Assembly (NCBI RefSeq): GCF_000749845.1 | Contig: NZ_JQHM01000011.1 | Span: 1-64,000, forward strand | Direction: 5' to 3' | Length of the DNA: 64,000 nt | Origin: Pectobacterium betavasculorum | GTDB lineage: Bacteria; Pseudomonadota; Gammaproteobacteria; Enterobacterales; Enterobacteriaceae | In this document: positions 38,642-48,118 of the stretch, one piece after another | Position numbering within the stretch: position 1 is the first letter of the stretch | Layout of the letters: the number at the start of each line of letters is the position of its first letter | The notes under the pieces: model-generated | What the model was told of the DNA's origin: nothing | Databases searched by the model: none | What the model saw: the letters and a program-made list of their open reading frames with translations, nothing else | Translations under genes and position numbers: made by a program

Positions 38642-39805
38642 ATGAGCCGTATTGATTCTCTACGCCAGTTAACCGAGTCTGTTTTTGTCCGATTATTTGG
38701 CTATACGCCGCACGCCGCGATTCAGGCACCCGGCCGGGTCAACCTGATTGGTGAGCACACTGATTATAACGATGGTTTTGTCTTGCCGTGTGCTATCGAT
38801 TACCAGACAGTCGTCAGTGCGGCGGTACGTCAGGATGGTATCGTGCGGGTGGTCGCGGTGGACTATGACAACCAGCAGGATGCGTTTGATCTTGCCAAAG
38901 AGATCGTGCCTCATTCGGAGTACGTCTGGGCGAACTATATCCGGGGAACCGTGAAGTTTTTGCTGGCGCGCGGCTTGCCGCTTAGCGGCATGGATATGGT
39001 TGTCTCCGGCAACGTGCCTTCCGGCGCCGGGCTGAGTTCATCGGCTTCGCTGGAAGTGGCGATCGGGCAGACGTTCAAAGAATTGAATAACTTGGACATT
39101 AGTCAGTTGGATGTGGCGTTAAACGGCCAACAGGCAGAAAACCATTTTGTCGGCTGTAGCTGCGGCATTATGGATCAGTTCATTTCCGCTCAGGGGCGCG
39201 CGGGTCAGGCGATGTTGATCGACTGTCGCTCTCTGGAAGGGCGCTCTGTGCGTATGCTTGACGGTGTCGACGTCCTCATCGTGAATTCCAATGTGCGCCG
39301 CGGGCTGGTGGATAGTGAATACAACACACGCCGCCAGCAGTGTGAAGCGGCGGCGCGTCATTTTAACGTCAAGGCGCTGCGTGATGTATCACTATCGCAG
39401 TTTGAGGCGGGAATCGAGGGGCTGGATGCGGTAGCCGTTCGTCGTGCGCGACATGTTATTACTGAGAATCGTCGCACGCTAGAAGCGGCCGATGCATTGG
39501 CATGTCAGGATGCTCACCGTTTGTTTACATTGATGGCGGAATCGCATGTTTCCATGCGTGATGATTTTGAAATTACCGTGCCGCCGATCGATACGTTGGT
39601 CACTCTGATTCAGGATTATGTCGGAGAGCGGGGCGGCGTGCGCATGACCGGCGGTGGTTTCGGTGGCTGTATTGTTGCTCTTATTCCTTCGGCGCTGACC
39701 GACGAAGTCAAGCTGGTGATTGAACGTGAATATCCAGCGCGCACCGGGCTTCAGCCGTCGATTTATCTGTGTCAGGCATCCGACGGTGCCGGTCGTTTGA
39801 ATTAA
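38642..39805 (+). CDS. galK: Galactokinase
   Basis: 387 aa GHMP kinase phosphorylating galactose at C1. All three family motifs are visible: [20 protein letters not shown] at the N-terminus, [18 protein letters not shown] (about 120-137) and [16 protein letters not shown] near the C-terminus. Co-transcribed with galT and so under the GalR-type operators upstream; it handles galactose released by GanB. Followed by a hairpin. Confidence 0.96.
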   Translation: MSRIDSLRQLTESVFVRLFGYTPHAAIQAPGRVNLIGEHTDYNDGFVLPCAIDYQTVVSAAVRQDGIVRVVAVDYDNQQDAFDLAKEIVPHSEYVWANYIRGTVKFLLARGLPLSGMDMVVSGNVPSGAGLSSSASLEVAIGQTFKELNNLDISQLDVALNGQQAENHFVGCSCGIMDQFISAQGRAGQAMLIDCRSLEGRSVRMLDGVDVLIVNSNVRRGLVDSEYNTRRQQCEAAARHFNVKALRDVSLSQFEAGIEGLDAVAVRRARHVITENRRTLEAADALACQDAHRLFTLMAESHVSMRDDFEITVPPIDTLVTLIQDYVGERGGVRMTGGGFGGCIVALIPSALTDEVKLVIEREYPARTGLQPSIYLCQASDGAGRLN

Positions 39806-39824
39806 GTATTTATACGGCCTTCGA

Positions 39825-39850
39825 GCAAGAGCCCCATATGAGGCTCTTGC
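39825..39850 (+). terminator. Hairpin after galK
   Basis: Perfect 9-bp stem GCAAGAGCC / GGCTCTTGC, then a T-rich but interrupted tail. It lies between the convergent galK and hutF genes. Confidence 0.6.
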
Positions 39851-39896
39851 CGTGATTATTCTATTTTTCTTCTGACATTTTAAATATATCAATGCA

Positions 39897-41264
39897 TTAG
39901 TGAATGATACTTTCCATTACTTTAATGAATAATGGTCTTACATCATCGTCTTTTTCATGATGCTTATCAGTGATGACCCAACGCCCTCCGACCATCACAT
40001 CTTTTATTGGATTTGTTGAGCAAGCGAAAATCCAGCGGTTTAGGCGTTCCCGATCGTTGGCCGTGGCCAGGAAAGGATCGCGGCTGTCCAGCACGAGCAT
40101 ATCGGCGCGTTCGCCTACAGCGAGTTGTCCCACAGGTTGACCCAGTGCCATACGACCACCTCGCAATGCACCAGAGTAAAGTACATTGCCAATGTAAGGT
40201 TCATCTGGCTGGTGAAGTAAGTTACGCCGCCTTTTATTCAGGCGTTGTCCATACTCAAACCAACGCAAATCTTCACTGACGCTCACGCTGATATGGCTAT
40301 CGGAGCCAATCCCCCAGTTTCCCTGTTGTGAGACATATTCCTGCCCTGGAAAAATCCCGTCGCCAAGGTTCGCTTCGGTCGTCAGGCACAGACCTGCGAC
40401 TGCACCTGAAGCCGCGATCAGTCGAGTCTCTTCTGCGGTGATATGCGTCGCGTGGATCAGGCACCAGTGCTCATCCACTGGCATATGGTGGTATAACCAC
40501 TCTACGGGGCGCAGACCAGACCAGGCAATGCAGTCGTTCACCTCTTTTTGTTGCTCGGCGATGTGAATATGTATGGGTTGCTTTTGGGGGTGACAGTCAA
40601 GCACGGTTCGCATTTGATCCGGCGTAACCGCGCGAAGAGAATGAAAGCAAAGTCCAGTGCGCTGCATGGGGTTATTGGCAAGTTGTGAGGAGATTCTGTC
40701 GTAGAGCCCTAAATAACGGTCAGTATCGTTAATGAACCGATGCTGCTTCGAGGAGGCCGGTTGTCCGCCAAAGCTGGAATAGGAATAGAGCACCGGTAGA
40801 AGCGTCAGGCCAATACCCGCGGTGTTCGCCGCCTGCGAGATACGTAGCGCCAGTTCAGCCGATTGCGCGTAGGGCTGCCCATTCTTGTCGTGGTGTAGGT
40901 AATGAAACTCGGCAACAGAGGTGTAGCCGGCTTTCAGCATTTCGATATACAGGTAGCTGGCGATAACTTCTAACTGCTCGGGGGTAATTTTCCCCACCAG
41001 CCGATACATCAAATCTCGCCATGTCCAGAAGCTGTCGGCCGGATTGCCCATGACTTCGCTCAGACCTGCCATCGCGCGCTGAAAAGCATGGGAATGGAGG
41101 TTTGGCATACCGGGGACTAAAAAGCCGTCAAGTTGGATGCTGCTTTCATCCCGAATGCTATCACTTTCCAGCGATGTGATTGTGCCTTCTGCTGAGAGAG
41201 TTATTTTGACATTATTCGCCCACCCCTGTGGTAACAGGGCTTTTTCTGCAAAATATATGACCAT
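39897..41264 (-). CDS. hutF: Formimidoylglutamate deiminase
   Basis: 455 aa from MVIYFAEKALLPQGW, matching the length of Pseudomonas HutF (about 453). An amidohydrolase converting N-formimino-L-glutamate to N-formyl-L-glutamate and ammonia, the fourth step of the five-step histidine route. The metal-binding HxH is in PNLHSHAFQRAMAG; further ligands are in HIHIAEQQKEV, LIHATHIT and GIGSDSHISVS. GGAG lies 7 nt before the ATG. It is divergent from hutC with HutC-type boxes between them, and its presence with hutG defines the deiminase branch. Confidence 0.93.
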   Translation of the reverse strand: MVIYFAEKALLPQGWANNVKITLSAEGTITSLESDSIRDESSIQLDGFLVPGMPNLHSHAFQRAMAGLSEVMGNPADSFWTWRDLMYRLVGKITPEQLEVIASYLYIEMLKAGYTSVAEFHYLHHDKNGQPYAQSAELALRISQAANTAGIGLTLLPVLYSYSSFGGQPASSKQHRFINDTDRYLGLYDRISSQLANNPMQRTGLCFHSLRAVTPDQMRTVLDCHPQKQPIHIHIAEQQKEVNDCIAWSGLRPVEWLYHHMPVDEHWCLIHATHITAEETRLIAASGAVAGLCLTTEANLGDGIFPGQEYVSQQGNWGIGSDSHISVSVSEDLRWFEYGQRLNKRRRNLLHQPDEPYIGNVLYSGALRGGRMALGQPVGQLAVGERADMLVLDSRDPFLATANDRERLNRWIFACSTNPIKDVMVGGRWVITDKHHEKDDDVRPLFIKVMESIIH

Positions 41265-41290
41265 GGCTCCGCTCCGATTTTTATTCTTCA

Positions 41291-41320
41291 CTTGTATATA
41301 CATGGGTGTATATATACATC
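41291..41320. promoter_or_regulatory. Tandem HutC-type operators, hutF-hutC
   Basis: Two palindromes, CTTGTATATACATG (41291-41304) and GTGTATATATACATC (41306-41320), lie in the divergent promoter region. They resemble the remembered HutC box CTTGTATGTACAAG. They probably mediate repression of hutF and autoregulation of hutCD, released by urocanate. Confidence 0.65.
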
Positions 41321-41370
41321 TAATTAAGCGTAGAGTAAACTTTGACGGTCATCAGGATGAGGAAACAGTA

Positions 41371-42129
41371 ATGGCACAAAGTGACGTTTTTAAAACACCA
41401 GGTGAGGATCATCTGGATCAGCCCGCCCCCTTCTATGAAAGGGTGAAGTGTATGATCAAGACCAACATTCATAGTGGGGTTTGGCCAGTTAATTATCGTG
41501 TGCCTTCCGAAAGTGAACTGGTGAATCAGTTTGGCTACAGCCGGATGACCATTAATCGTGCTTTGCGGGAACTGACTGCTGAAGGATTACTGGTACGTAT
41601 GCAAGGTGTCGGTACCTTTGTCTCAGAAATTCGTGGGCAATCCGCGCTTCTGGAAATCAATAACATCGCCGATGAGATAGCCAGCCGTGGGCATCGCCAT
41701 CATGCACGGGTGCTTGAACTCACCCAAGTGTATGCGGATGCCCAGCAGGCATCGGCGTTTAATTTGTCGAAAGGAAGCCGTTTGTTCCATTCACTGATTT
41801 GTCATTATGAAAATGGTGTACCGGTGATGCTAGAAGATCGGTTGGTGAATACGCTGGTTGTGCCCGACTATTTGCAGCAGGATTTTACCCGTATCACGCC
41901 AAATGCCTACCTCTGCTCCATCGCGCCTATCGTGGAAGGAGAGCATATTATTGAGGCGGTGAATATCGCTAGAGCAGAGTGTGCGTATCTGGAAATTGAT
42001 GAGAATACGCCTTGCTTACAGGTGAATCGTCGCACTTGGACAGGTCGGCAGGAGAAAAAAATTGTTACTAGCGTGCGTTTGGTCTACCCCGGATCGCGCT
42101 ATCGACTGGAAGGTATTATGCGTAAATGA
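41371..42129 (+). CDS. hutC: Histidine utilisation repressor HutC (GntR/UTRA)
   Basis: 252 aa from MAQSDVFKTPGED, with a GAGGA ribosome site; the open frame extends far upstream but over hutF and the operators. The N-terminal GntR winged helix is VPSESELVNQFGYSRMTINR, followed by GLLVRMQGVGTFV. The C-terminal UTRA effector domain includes ACLE-like motifs (ERAECAYLEIDENTPCLQV region). In relatives urocanate is the inducer. It overlaps hutD by 4 nt. Matching boxes lie before hutF/hutC, the ABC operon and hutU. Confidence 0.92.
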   Translation: MAQSDVFKTPGEDHLDQPAPFYERVKCMIKTNIHSGVWPVNYRVPSESELVNQFGYSRMTINRALRELTAEGLLVRMQGVGTFVSEIRGQSALLEINNIADEIASRGHRHHARVLELTQVYADAQQASAFNLSKGSRLFHSLICHYENGVPVMLEDRLVNTLVVPDYLQQDFTRITPNAYLCSIAPIVEGEHIIEAVNIARAECAYLEIDENTPCLQVNRRTWTGRQEKKIVTSVRLVYPGSRYRLEGIMRK

Positions 42130-42695
42130 CTACGCTGTTACCTTACACCAACTACCTGGAAATGCGCTGGAAGAATGGGCTGGGGGTGACACAAGAAGTG
42201 TGCCGTTATCCCGCCACGGAACAGTATGACTGGCGTGTGTCGCTTGCTACGATTCGTGATGCTGGACCTTTTTCTCGTTTCACCGGATACCAGCGAAATA
42301 TCAGCGTACTGGAAGGGGGAGGAATGTTCCTGACCGTTGATGGTGAGCGCAGCGTATTGATCCCCGCATTTCGGCCCACCGATTTTAACGGTGATAGCGA
42401 CGTTTTCTGCGATGTTGTCGGCGGCCCGCTTCTGGATTTCAATGTTATCTACGATGCTAAAACTACACAGGCCTCGGTGCATTGGGTGAACAGCGGAGAA
42501 TGGAGACTTAGACAAAGCTCGCTGCTCCTGTTCAATGCGGGTCATGCGCTTGAAGTGAAGGTCGATGGCGAGCGCCACTTCCTGCACCATTATGACAGTC
42601 TATTGATCGACACCCCTGCGACGGTGATGGTTAGTGCTCAACCGACCCAGATCTTCGCCTGCGTAATGATTGAGCCCGTCACCTCCGGCAGTTAG
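42126..42695 (+). CDS. hutD: HutD family cupin protein
   Basis: 189 aa HutD-family protein. In Pseudomonas HutD is thought to tune hut operon expression, possibly by binding formimidoylglutamate, not to catalyse a pathway step. Family features visible are NYLEMRWKNGLGVTQEVCRYP at the N-terminus and ISVLEGGGMFLTVDG in the first cupin half. Its ATG overlaps the hutC stop (ATGA), so the two are co-translated. It converges on the lyase gene. Confidence 0.9.
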   Translation: MTTLLPYTNYLEMRWKNGLGVTQEVCRYPATEQYDWRVSLATIRDAGPFSRFTGYQRNISVLEGGGMFLTVDGERSVLIPAFRPTDFNGDSDVFCDVVGGPLLDFNVIYDAKTTQASVHWVNSGEWRLRQSSLLLFNAGHALEVKVDGERHFLHHYDSLLIDTPATVMVSAQPTQIFACVMIEPVTSGS

Positions 42696-42758
42696 CCTCC
42701 CGGTTATCTCTCTGTCGCCTGGTCACATTGCCTATATCAGTGATGTATCTTCAGGATG

Positions 42759-44339
42759 CTATTTAGTGGTTGAATGGCATCCATGACTTGTTTTCTCCGC
42801 GATAAGTGAACAGAGCTGTTTGGTCAATTCTCCGTGAGAAATCAGATCCCTGATCGCGTGCATATCTGGATACAGCGCGGTGTCGGTTTCGCGAAACGTC
42901 ACATGTTGGCGAATTAACGACAGCGTCATTTCCGTTCCCACCGATGCCCGTAGCGGCCGGTGAAACTCAATCGCTTGGCTGGCGCAAAGCAATTCGATTG
43001 CCACGATATCGACGGCATTTTCCACGGCCTTTATGGCCTTACGCGCCGATGACACGCCCATGCTGATATGGTCTTCCTGACCAGCGCAGGTGGATACGGT
43101 ATGCACGCTGGCGGGTGCCGCCAGACTGCGATTATCCCCTGCTAGTGCGGCAGCAACATATGGAGGGATCATCATCCCAGAGTTTGCCCCGTTCTTTCCC
43201 ATCAGAAAGGCGGGCAGTCCGCTGAGATGTGCATTGGTGATGCGGTCTGAACGCGCTTGTGAGGCAGTGCTGATTTGAGCTATTGCTATGGCCAGCGCGT
43301 CGATAGCCAGCGCGAGTGGAGCACCGTGCCCGTTGCCGCCAGGTAAAATAACGAGTTCCCCTTCTTCGATTAAAAACACTGGGTTATCGGTGACGGAATT
43401 CAACTCGGTAGTCACGATATGGTGGCAATGCCGCAGTTGGTCGCGTGCTGCCCCGTGGATCTGGGGGATACACCGTAAGCTGAGCGCATCCTGTACTCGA
43501 TGGTCACGGTAACGTTCAAGAATGTCACTATCACTGAGCAAGTGGCGCAAAATACGCGCCGTTTCCTGCTGTCCATCATGGGGACGAAGTGCATGCAGTC
43601 GTGCATCATAACCGCGAGTATTGCCTTTCAGCGCTTCCAAACACATGCCACCTGCCATATCTGCCACAGGTAATAGCTGTTTGAAACCTTGCACTGCCAG
43701 ACAGGCCAGTGCAGTGATTTCATAGGTTCCGCTAATCAGCGCATGGCCTTCACGCGGCCCTGGAATTCGCGGTGCAATACCCGCCTTTTCCAGTGCCTCG
43801 GTGGAGGGTAATCGCTGCCCTTGATACCAACATTGCCCTTCGCCAAACAGAGATAACCCTATGTGCGCGGTGGCAATCAGGTAGCCTACGGAACCACCGG
43901 CGGGAGACCAGGGCGTTACCTGATTGTTCAGCATCTGGCCTATCCGCTGCGCAAGTTCCGCGTTAACGCCGCTGTATCCCTGCAAGAGGGATTTCAGCAT
44001 CACGGCCATCATCGCCCTGACTTCCCGTACCGATAAATCTGGCCCCATCCCGCAAGCATGACTACGCAACATATTCAATTGCACGTCGGCGATTTGGTTA
44101 GCTGACAAATGTTCGGTCACCAGATCGCCTACGCCTGTCGTTAAGCCGTAGATGACTTTTCCCTCGGAAATGGCGTTGTGGATATAACGGCTGACGTTAT
44201 CCATGTGCGCCAGCGCCTCGGGATCAAGCTGTACCCGTGAGCCATCAGCAATGCGCACCAACTCTTCGATCGTGGTTTCGGCTCTGCCTAACGTGACCAC
44301 ATCATGATTCTGCATGGGGAAATGGGTATCTATCGTCAT
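42759..44339 (-). CDS. hutH: Histidine-ammonia-lyase homologue lacking the MIO triad
   Basis: 526 aa member of the HAL/PAL/TAL fold. The canonical SVG-ASG-DLAPLAH segment reads SVG-YLIATAH here (residues 150-159): precisely the Ala-Ser-Gly that cyclises to the MIO electrophile is absent. Also changed are HAL Asn195 (ALINGTQ becomes ALISGTY) and Tyr280 (QDPYSLRC becomes QDALSLRC). The base Tyr64 (YGLTTGVG), His94, Arg289 and Glu422 (QEDHISMG) remain. No frameshift is seen, so the loss looks old and selected. Without MIO, deamination of histidine is unlikely; release of a better leaving group such as trimethylamine is plausible, as in ergothionase-type lyases. Last gene of an OpuC-type ABC transporter operon, 14 bp after the binding-protein gene. 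Confidence 0.85.
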   Translation of the reverse strand: MTIDTHFPMQNHDVVTLGRAETTIEELVRIADGSRVQLDPEALAHMDNVSRYIHNAISEGKVIYGLTTGVGDLVTEHLSANQIADVQLNMLRSHACGMGPDLSVREVRAMMAVMLKSLLQGYSGVNAELAQRIGQMLNNQVTPWSPAGGSVGYLIATAHIGLSLFGEGQCWYQGQRLPSTEALEKAGIAPRIPGPREGHALISGTYEITALACLAVQGFKQLLPVADMAGGMCLEALKGNTRGYDARLHALRPHDGQQETARILRHLLSDSDILERYRDHRVQDALSLRCIPQIHGAARDQLRHCHHIVTTELNSVTDNPVFLIEEGELVILPGGNGHGAPLALAIDALAIAIAQISTASQARSDRITNAHLSGLPAFLMGKNGANSGMMIPPYVAAALAGDNRSLAAPASVHTVSTCAGQEDHISMGVSSARKAIKAVENAVDIVAIELLCASQAIEFHRPLRASVGTEMTLSLIRQHVTFRETDTALYPDMHAIRDLISHGELTKQLCSLIAEKTSHGCHSTTK

Positions 44340-44353
44340 TTCGGAACGGTTCC

Positions 44354-45238
44354 TTACTTGCTAAGCCCTTGTTTAACGAGCCATTGATGAGCGACATCAT
44401 CAATACTGACGAATTCAGCGAGTTGCTCGTTCATAGCAATCAAATCTTCTGTGGTTAACTGGGCAGAAATTTTGTTCAGCGTGCTTTCTATGGTCGGGGT
44501 CAGTGTGCTACTGGCAACGATAGGCACGATATTCTGCGCGGCAAACAGGTGTTTGGGGTCGCCCAGGACCACGAGGTGATCTTTTTTGATTTCAGGGGTC
44601 GTGGAGGTGAGATCAGCGACCTGAATTTGGTTATTTTTCAAGGCGGTAAGCGTCAGCGGACCCGCGACATCAAGGACTTTGAAGCTTTTGAATTGCAGGC
44701 CATAAACGTCACGCAGACCAGAAACGCCTTCGTGACGGGTTTTCCACTCAGCTGGGCCGCCAAGCACCAGTTCACCGGCGATGGGTTTAAGATCGTCAAT
44801 CGTTTTCAGGTTGTATTTGTCAGCGGTCTTTTTTGTCACTGCCAATATATCGCTGTTTTGCGCTGCGGCGGGCGTGAGCATTTTCACTTTTTCCGGCAGC
44901 TTTTTCTCCAATTCTCGTATGACATCTTCCGAGCTGTGTGCCTGATTTTTTCCGTCTAAATAGCTCAGCAATGCGCCACTGTATTCTGGGATCACATTAA
45001 TCGATCCGTCTAACAGTGCGGGAATATAGACTTCACGACTACCGATGTTGAGCTTTTTTTCCACTGGAATATTTTGTGCTTCCAGTGCGCCAGCGTAAAT
45101 AGTTGCCAGTAGCTGGTTTTCTGGAAAATCCGCCGATCCAATAATCACCTTCTGGTTGGCGTCAGCAGCCCAAACAGAAGAAGCGAAAGACAGAATGGTG
45201 GCGCTGAACAACGTGAAATAGCGTTTTTTAATATTCAT
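44354..45238 (-). CDS. OpuC/OsmF-type substrate-binding protein
   Basis: 294 aa periplasmic binding protein. A signal peptide (about 1-24, cleavage after VWA) precedes KVIIGSADFPENQLLATIYAG, the typical start of the glycine-betaine/choline binding (OpuAC type 2) fold. NVIPEYSGALLSYL and DLTSTTPEIKKDHLVVL are further family motifs. These proteins bind quaternary amines in an aromatic cage. AAGGTAAC precedes the ATG. Being encoded between its permeases and a MIO-less lyase, its ligand may be a betaine of histidine rather than an osmolyte; this is inference. Confidence 0.88.
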   Translation of the reverse strand: MNIKKRYFTLFSATILSFASSVWAADANQKVIIGSADFPENQLLATIYAGALEAQNIPVEKKLNIGSREVYIPALLDGSINVIPEYSGALLSYLDGKNQAHSSEDVIRELEKKLPEKVKMLTPAAAQNSDILAVTKKTADKYNLKTIDDLKPIAGELVLGGPAEWKTRHEGVSGLRDVYGLQFKSFKVLDVAGPLTLTALKNNQIQVADLTSTTPEIKKDHLVVLGDPKHLFAAQNIVPIVASSTLTPTIESTLNKISAQLTTEDLIAMNEQLAEFVSIDDVAHQWLVKQGLSK

Positions 45239-45268
45239 CTTGTTACCTTCTGTAATAAGGACTAAACG

Positions 45269-45949
45269 TCATTGATTTTTAGTTCGCCGGGAAATCCCCG
45301 GAGAGACTACGAATCTCTCTGAAAGAGAGAAAAATATGTCGATGATCAGGGCCAGCAGAGCAACAAGCACCGCTCCGATCGTCATTTGCGCGAAATCATT
45401 TGCTGCCCGCCCGTCAATAATCAGGCGGCCCAATCCTCCGAGAGAAACGTAGGCTGCAATGGTTGCTGTAGAAACGATCTGTAAGGCGGCGCTGCGGATA
45501 CCTGAAATAATCAGAGGTACCGCACAGGGTAATTCCACCTGAATGAGTAACTGAAGTGGCGTTAGCCCCATTCCTCTTGCGGCATCACGGACGCTGGGAT
45601 CGACGGAACGAATACCGGTGTGTATCCCGAGCACGATCGGAGGCAGTGCCAGCAGCACCAGCACGATGATGCAGGGCAGGATGAAGGCCATATCTGATTC
45701 GAAATACCCCGCGAGCAGGATCACCAGCAAAATAATCAAGCCAAACGAGGGAAGTGACCGCAGGGCGTTTGTGGTGCCGATAAGTAGGGACTCTCCCTTG
45801 CCGGTGTGACCGGTATAGCAGCCAATCGGGAAGGCAATGATGATGGCAGTAACCAGTGCCGCAGCGCTGTAACCCACATGCTGTAGCAGGAGGTATGCAA
45901 TGCCTTCATCGCCGTACCAGTGGCTGAGATCAAAAAACCATTCAGACAT
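45269..45949 (-). CDS. OpuC-type ABC permease 1
   Basis: 226 aa inner-membrane permease with about five to six hydrophobic segments. The ATPase-docking loop is DAARGMGLTPLQLLIQVELPCAVP (about 133-156), followed by SAALQIVSTATIAAYVSLGGLG, a strongly conserved OpuBB/OpuCB-type motif. It begins 3 bp after the preceding permease gene, with GGGGAT as ribosome site, so the two are expressed together as a heterodimeric channel. Confidence 0.9.
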   Translation of the reverse strand: MSEWFFDLSHWYGDEGIAYLLLQHVGYSAAALVTAIIIAFPIGCYTGHTGKGESLLIGTTNALRSLPSFGLIILLVILLAGYFESDMAFILPCIIVLVLLALPPIVLGIHTGIRSVDPSVRDAARGMGLTPLQLLIQVELPCAVPLIISGIRSAALQIVSTATIAAYVSLGGLGRLIIDGRAANDFAQMTIGAVLVALLALIIDIFFSLSERFVVSPGISRRTKNQ

Positions 45950-45952
45950 TGA

Positions 45953-46597
45953 TTATCCCCTTTTCGGCTGCCAGCGACTCAATGCGCGGGTCATGATTAC
46001 CACCAGCGAGTCCAGCGCAAAGGCGAGTGCGATACAGAGCACGATCCCTGCGATGATCGGCGTGAGAAACTGCAACTGAAACCCCTGAGTAAATAATGCG
46101 CCTAGCTGTGGTACGCCTATCAGCGCTGCGACGGAAACAATGCTGACGTTGGAGACGACCGCAACACGCAACCCAGAACCGATAACTGGTACAGCAAGAG
46201 GAAGTTCGATTTGGAGAAACTGCTGCATAGGTTTGTAGCCCAGCGCAAAAGCAGATTGTCGAGTCTCTGTAGAGATCGAATCCAGCCCGTCACACACGGT
46301 TCTGACCAGCAAAGCAAAGCTGTAAATGGTTAGCGCCACGACCACATTTATTGGATCGAGAATGCGCGTATTTAATAGTGGCGGTAACAGCACAAATAGC
46401 GCCAGCGACGGAACGGTATACAGCAGGCCGAAGAGATTGAGAATGATGCTCTTTGCTTTGGGCATATTGTATATCGCCCAGCCAACGGGAATCGCGAGCA
46501 GTAGGCCAATCACAATCGGTGTAACGGACAAATAACAGTGCCACAACAATAGATTAAGGATCTTATCGCTCTGCGCCCACAGCCAGTCAAATCTCAT
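45953..46597 (-). CDS. OpuC-type ABC permease 2
   Basis: 214 aa permease paired with the preceding entry. Typical motifs are LLYTVPSLALFVLLPPLL, the docking loop QSAFALGYKPMQQFLQIELPLAVP and SIVSVAALIGVPQLGALFTQG. Its start overlaps the end of the ATPase gene by 4 nt and has a strong AGGAGG ribosome site. Together with the ATPase and binding protein it makes a complete osmoprotectant-type importer. Confidence 0.9.
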   Translation of the reverse strand: MRFDWLWAQSDKILNLLLWHCYLSVTPIVIGLLLAIPVGWAIYNMPKAKSIILNLFGLLYTVPSLALFVLLPPLLNTRILDPINVVVALTIYSFALLVRTVCDGLDSISTETRQSAFALGYKPMQQFLQIELPLAVPVIGSGLRVAVVSNVSIVSVAALIGVPQLGALFTQGFQLQFLTPIIAGIVLCIALAFALDSLVVIMTRALSRWQPKRG

Positions 46598-47691
46598 ATC
46601 GCCTCCTGCGCCATTGACTTACAGGCATCCAGCACACTATCGAGCGTCATTATGCCCATTGGTATGTGTTGTGCGTCGATAACAACGGCTCGATGACAGG
46701 GAGAACTCAGTGCGGAGTCCAGTAGTTGACGTAGTGTTCCGTTTTGTGGGTAAAACGTCGCCGCGAGGTTGATATTGTCTGGGGCTATGACATCAATGTG
46801 CTGTTGAGTGTCGAACCAACCATAAGCCTTACCTTGCTGCGTCACTAGCAGCCAGCGTTGCGTGGCAATACGCCGCGCTTGCGCCATTGATGAGCCCATT
46901 TCGATGGTCGGTTCGAACTGGAGGGCGGCAAGCGATCCAGAGGTGTGAAAACTCAGCTTGCGATAGCCGCGGTCACGACCAATAAAATCGGCGACGAATG
47001 CATTGTGCGGCGCATTCAGTAATGTCCCTGGTGCTGCCTGCTGGACTAACTTGCCTCCCGGTTTCAGAACGGCGACCAAATCGCCCAATTTCATTGCTTC
47101 GTCGATATCATGAGTGACCATAATGATGGTCTTGCTCACCTCTTTTTGAATACGGAGGAACTCTTCCTGAAGTTGTTCTCGTACTACGGGGTCAACCGCG
47201 CTAAAGGGTTCATCCATCAGCATAAATTCAGGGTCAGCGGCGAGAGCTCTTGCCACTCCGACGCGCTGCTGCTGTCCACCAGAGAGTTGCCATGGATATC
47301 TTTTGGCAAGCTGTGGGGCGAGCCCTACCACTTCCAGAAGTTCCGCAGCCCGGTTTCTGGCTTTACTCTTTGCAGCACCATTAAGAATGGCGGTCGTGGC
47401 GATGTTATCGATGATGTTTTTATGCGGGAATAACCCTGCGTTCTGGATAACGTAGCCAATGCGTCTACGCAGTTGTACGACATCCATTTGTTTGGTCGAT
47501 TCACCATTGAGCAGGATCGTGCCAGACGACGGTTCAACCAGTCGGTTGATCATTCGTAGTGATGTTGTTTTTCCGCATCCAGACGGCCCCACTAATACGG
47601 TAATTTTTCCGCTTGGCGCGGACAAATTCAAACCATCCACCACTACCGAGCCATCGTCATAATGTTTGGTCACGTTATTGAAAGTAATCAT
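46594..47691 (-). CDS. OpuC-type ABC ATPase with C-terminal CBS region
   Basis: 365 aa ATP-binding subunit. Walker A GPSGCGKTTSLRMINRL (about 36-52), signature LSGGQQQRVGVARAL, Walker B FMLMDEPFSAVDP and switch MVTHDIDEAM are intact. The C-terminal ~110 residues contain CBS-like sequence (SPCHRAVVIDAQHIPMGIMTLDSVLDA), which in OpuA-type systems senses ionic strength or nucleotides. First gene of a five-gene operon ending in the lyase homologue. A HutC-type box lies about 85 bp upstream, so it is probably part of the hut regulon. Confidence 0.9.
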   Translation of the reverse strand: MITFNNVTKHYDDGSVVVDGLNLSAPSGKITVLVGPSGCGKTTSLRMINRLVEPSSGTILLNGESTKQMDVVQLRRRIGYVIQNAGLFPHKNIIDNIATTAILNGAAKSKARNRAAELLEVVGLAPQLAKRYPWQLSGGQQQRVGVARALAADPEFMLMDEPFSAVDPVVREQLQEEFLRIQKEVSKTIIMVTHDIDEAMKLGDLVAVLKPGGKLVQQAAPGTLLNAPHNAFVADFIGRDRGYRKLSFHTSGSLAALQFEPTIEMGSSMAQARRIATQRWLLVTQQGKAYGWFDTQQHIDVIAPDNINLAATFYPQNGTLRQLLDSALSSPCHRAVVIDAQHIPMGIMTLDSVLDACKSMAQEAI

Positions 47692-47774
47692 CGCTATGCC
47701 CTATGGTCATTTTTCTGCTTTACCGATGAAACGGTCGTTATAAAAACGATAGCTATAAACATGTCATACATATC

Positions 47775-47789
47775 CTTGTATGTACAACT
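47775..47789. promoter_or_regulatory. HutC-type operator before the ABC-lyase operon
   Basis: CTTGTATGTACAACT is a near-perfect match to the CTTGTATGTACAAG box. It lies 84 bp before the ATPase gene, in a 513-bp AT-rich divergent region (47692-48204); apart from this and the box at 48119 I see no gene there. Confidence 0.65.
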
Positions 47790-48118
47790 AGCAAATCATA
47801 TGCCATAACGCAATTTAAAATAGATGGTAAAAAATAAAGTAAATTAAAACATATAATTAGTTTATTTATTAAGTATGTATCATGAAATGTTTGTATGACT
47901 ACTCCAGGATGATCGATGTATTGTCACGGTTTTAGTTGAGCAAACTCTAGCCTTTTTGCACTAAAATGGTTCGTTTTGACATTTTTTTGCACTTATTTTG
48001 GGCGTGATATCAGGTGGTGGTAGATTTTTATTTCATTTTACTCGTGTTTTTTATTTTTAATTTTTTGTTTTATAAGGATAAATCGATAAATAGAACAATG
48101 TGGCATTATATGTGCTTA

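Noticed and set aside
43875-43892. Possibility that the missing Ala-Ser-Gly in the lyase is a frameshift or sequencing gap
   Set aside because: The frame is continuous, flanking residues align on both sides with an exact three-codon absence, and other MIO-linked residues (HAL Asn195, Tyr280) are changed too, which a local error would not cause.
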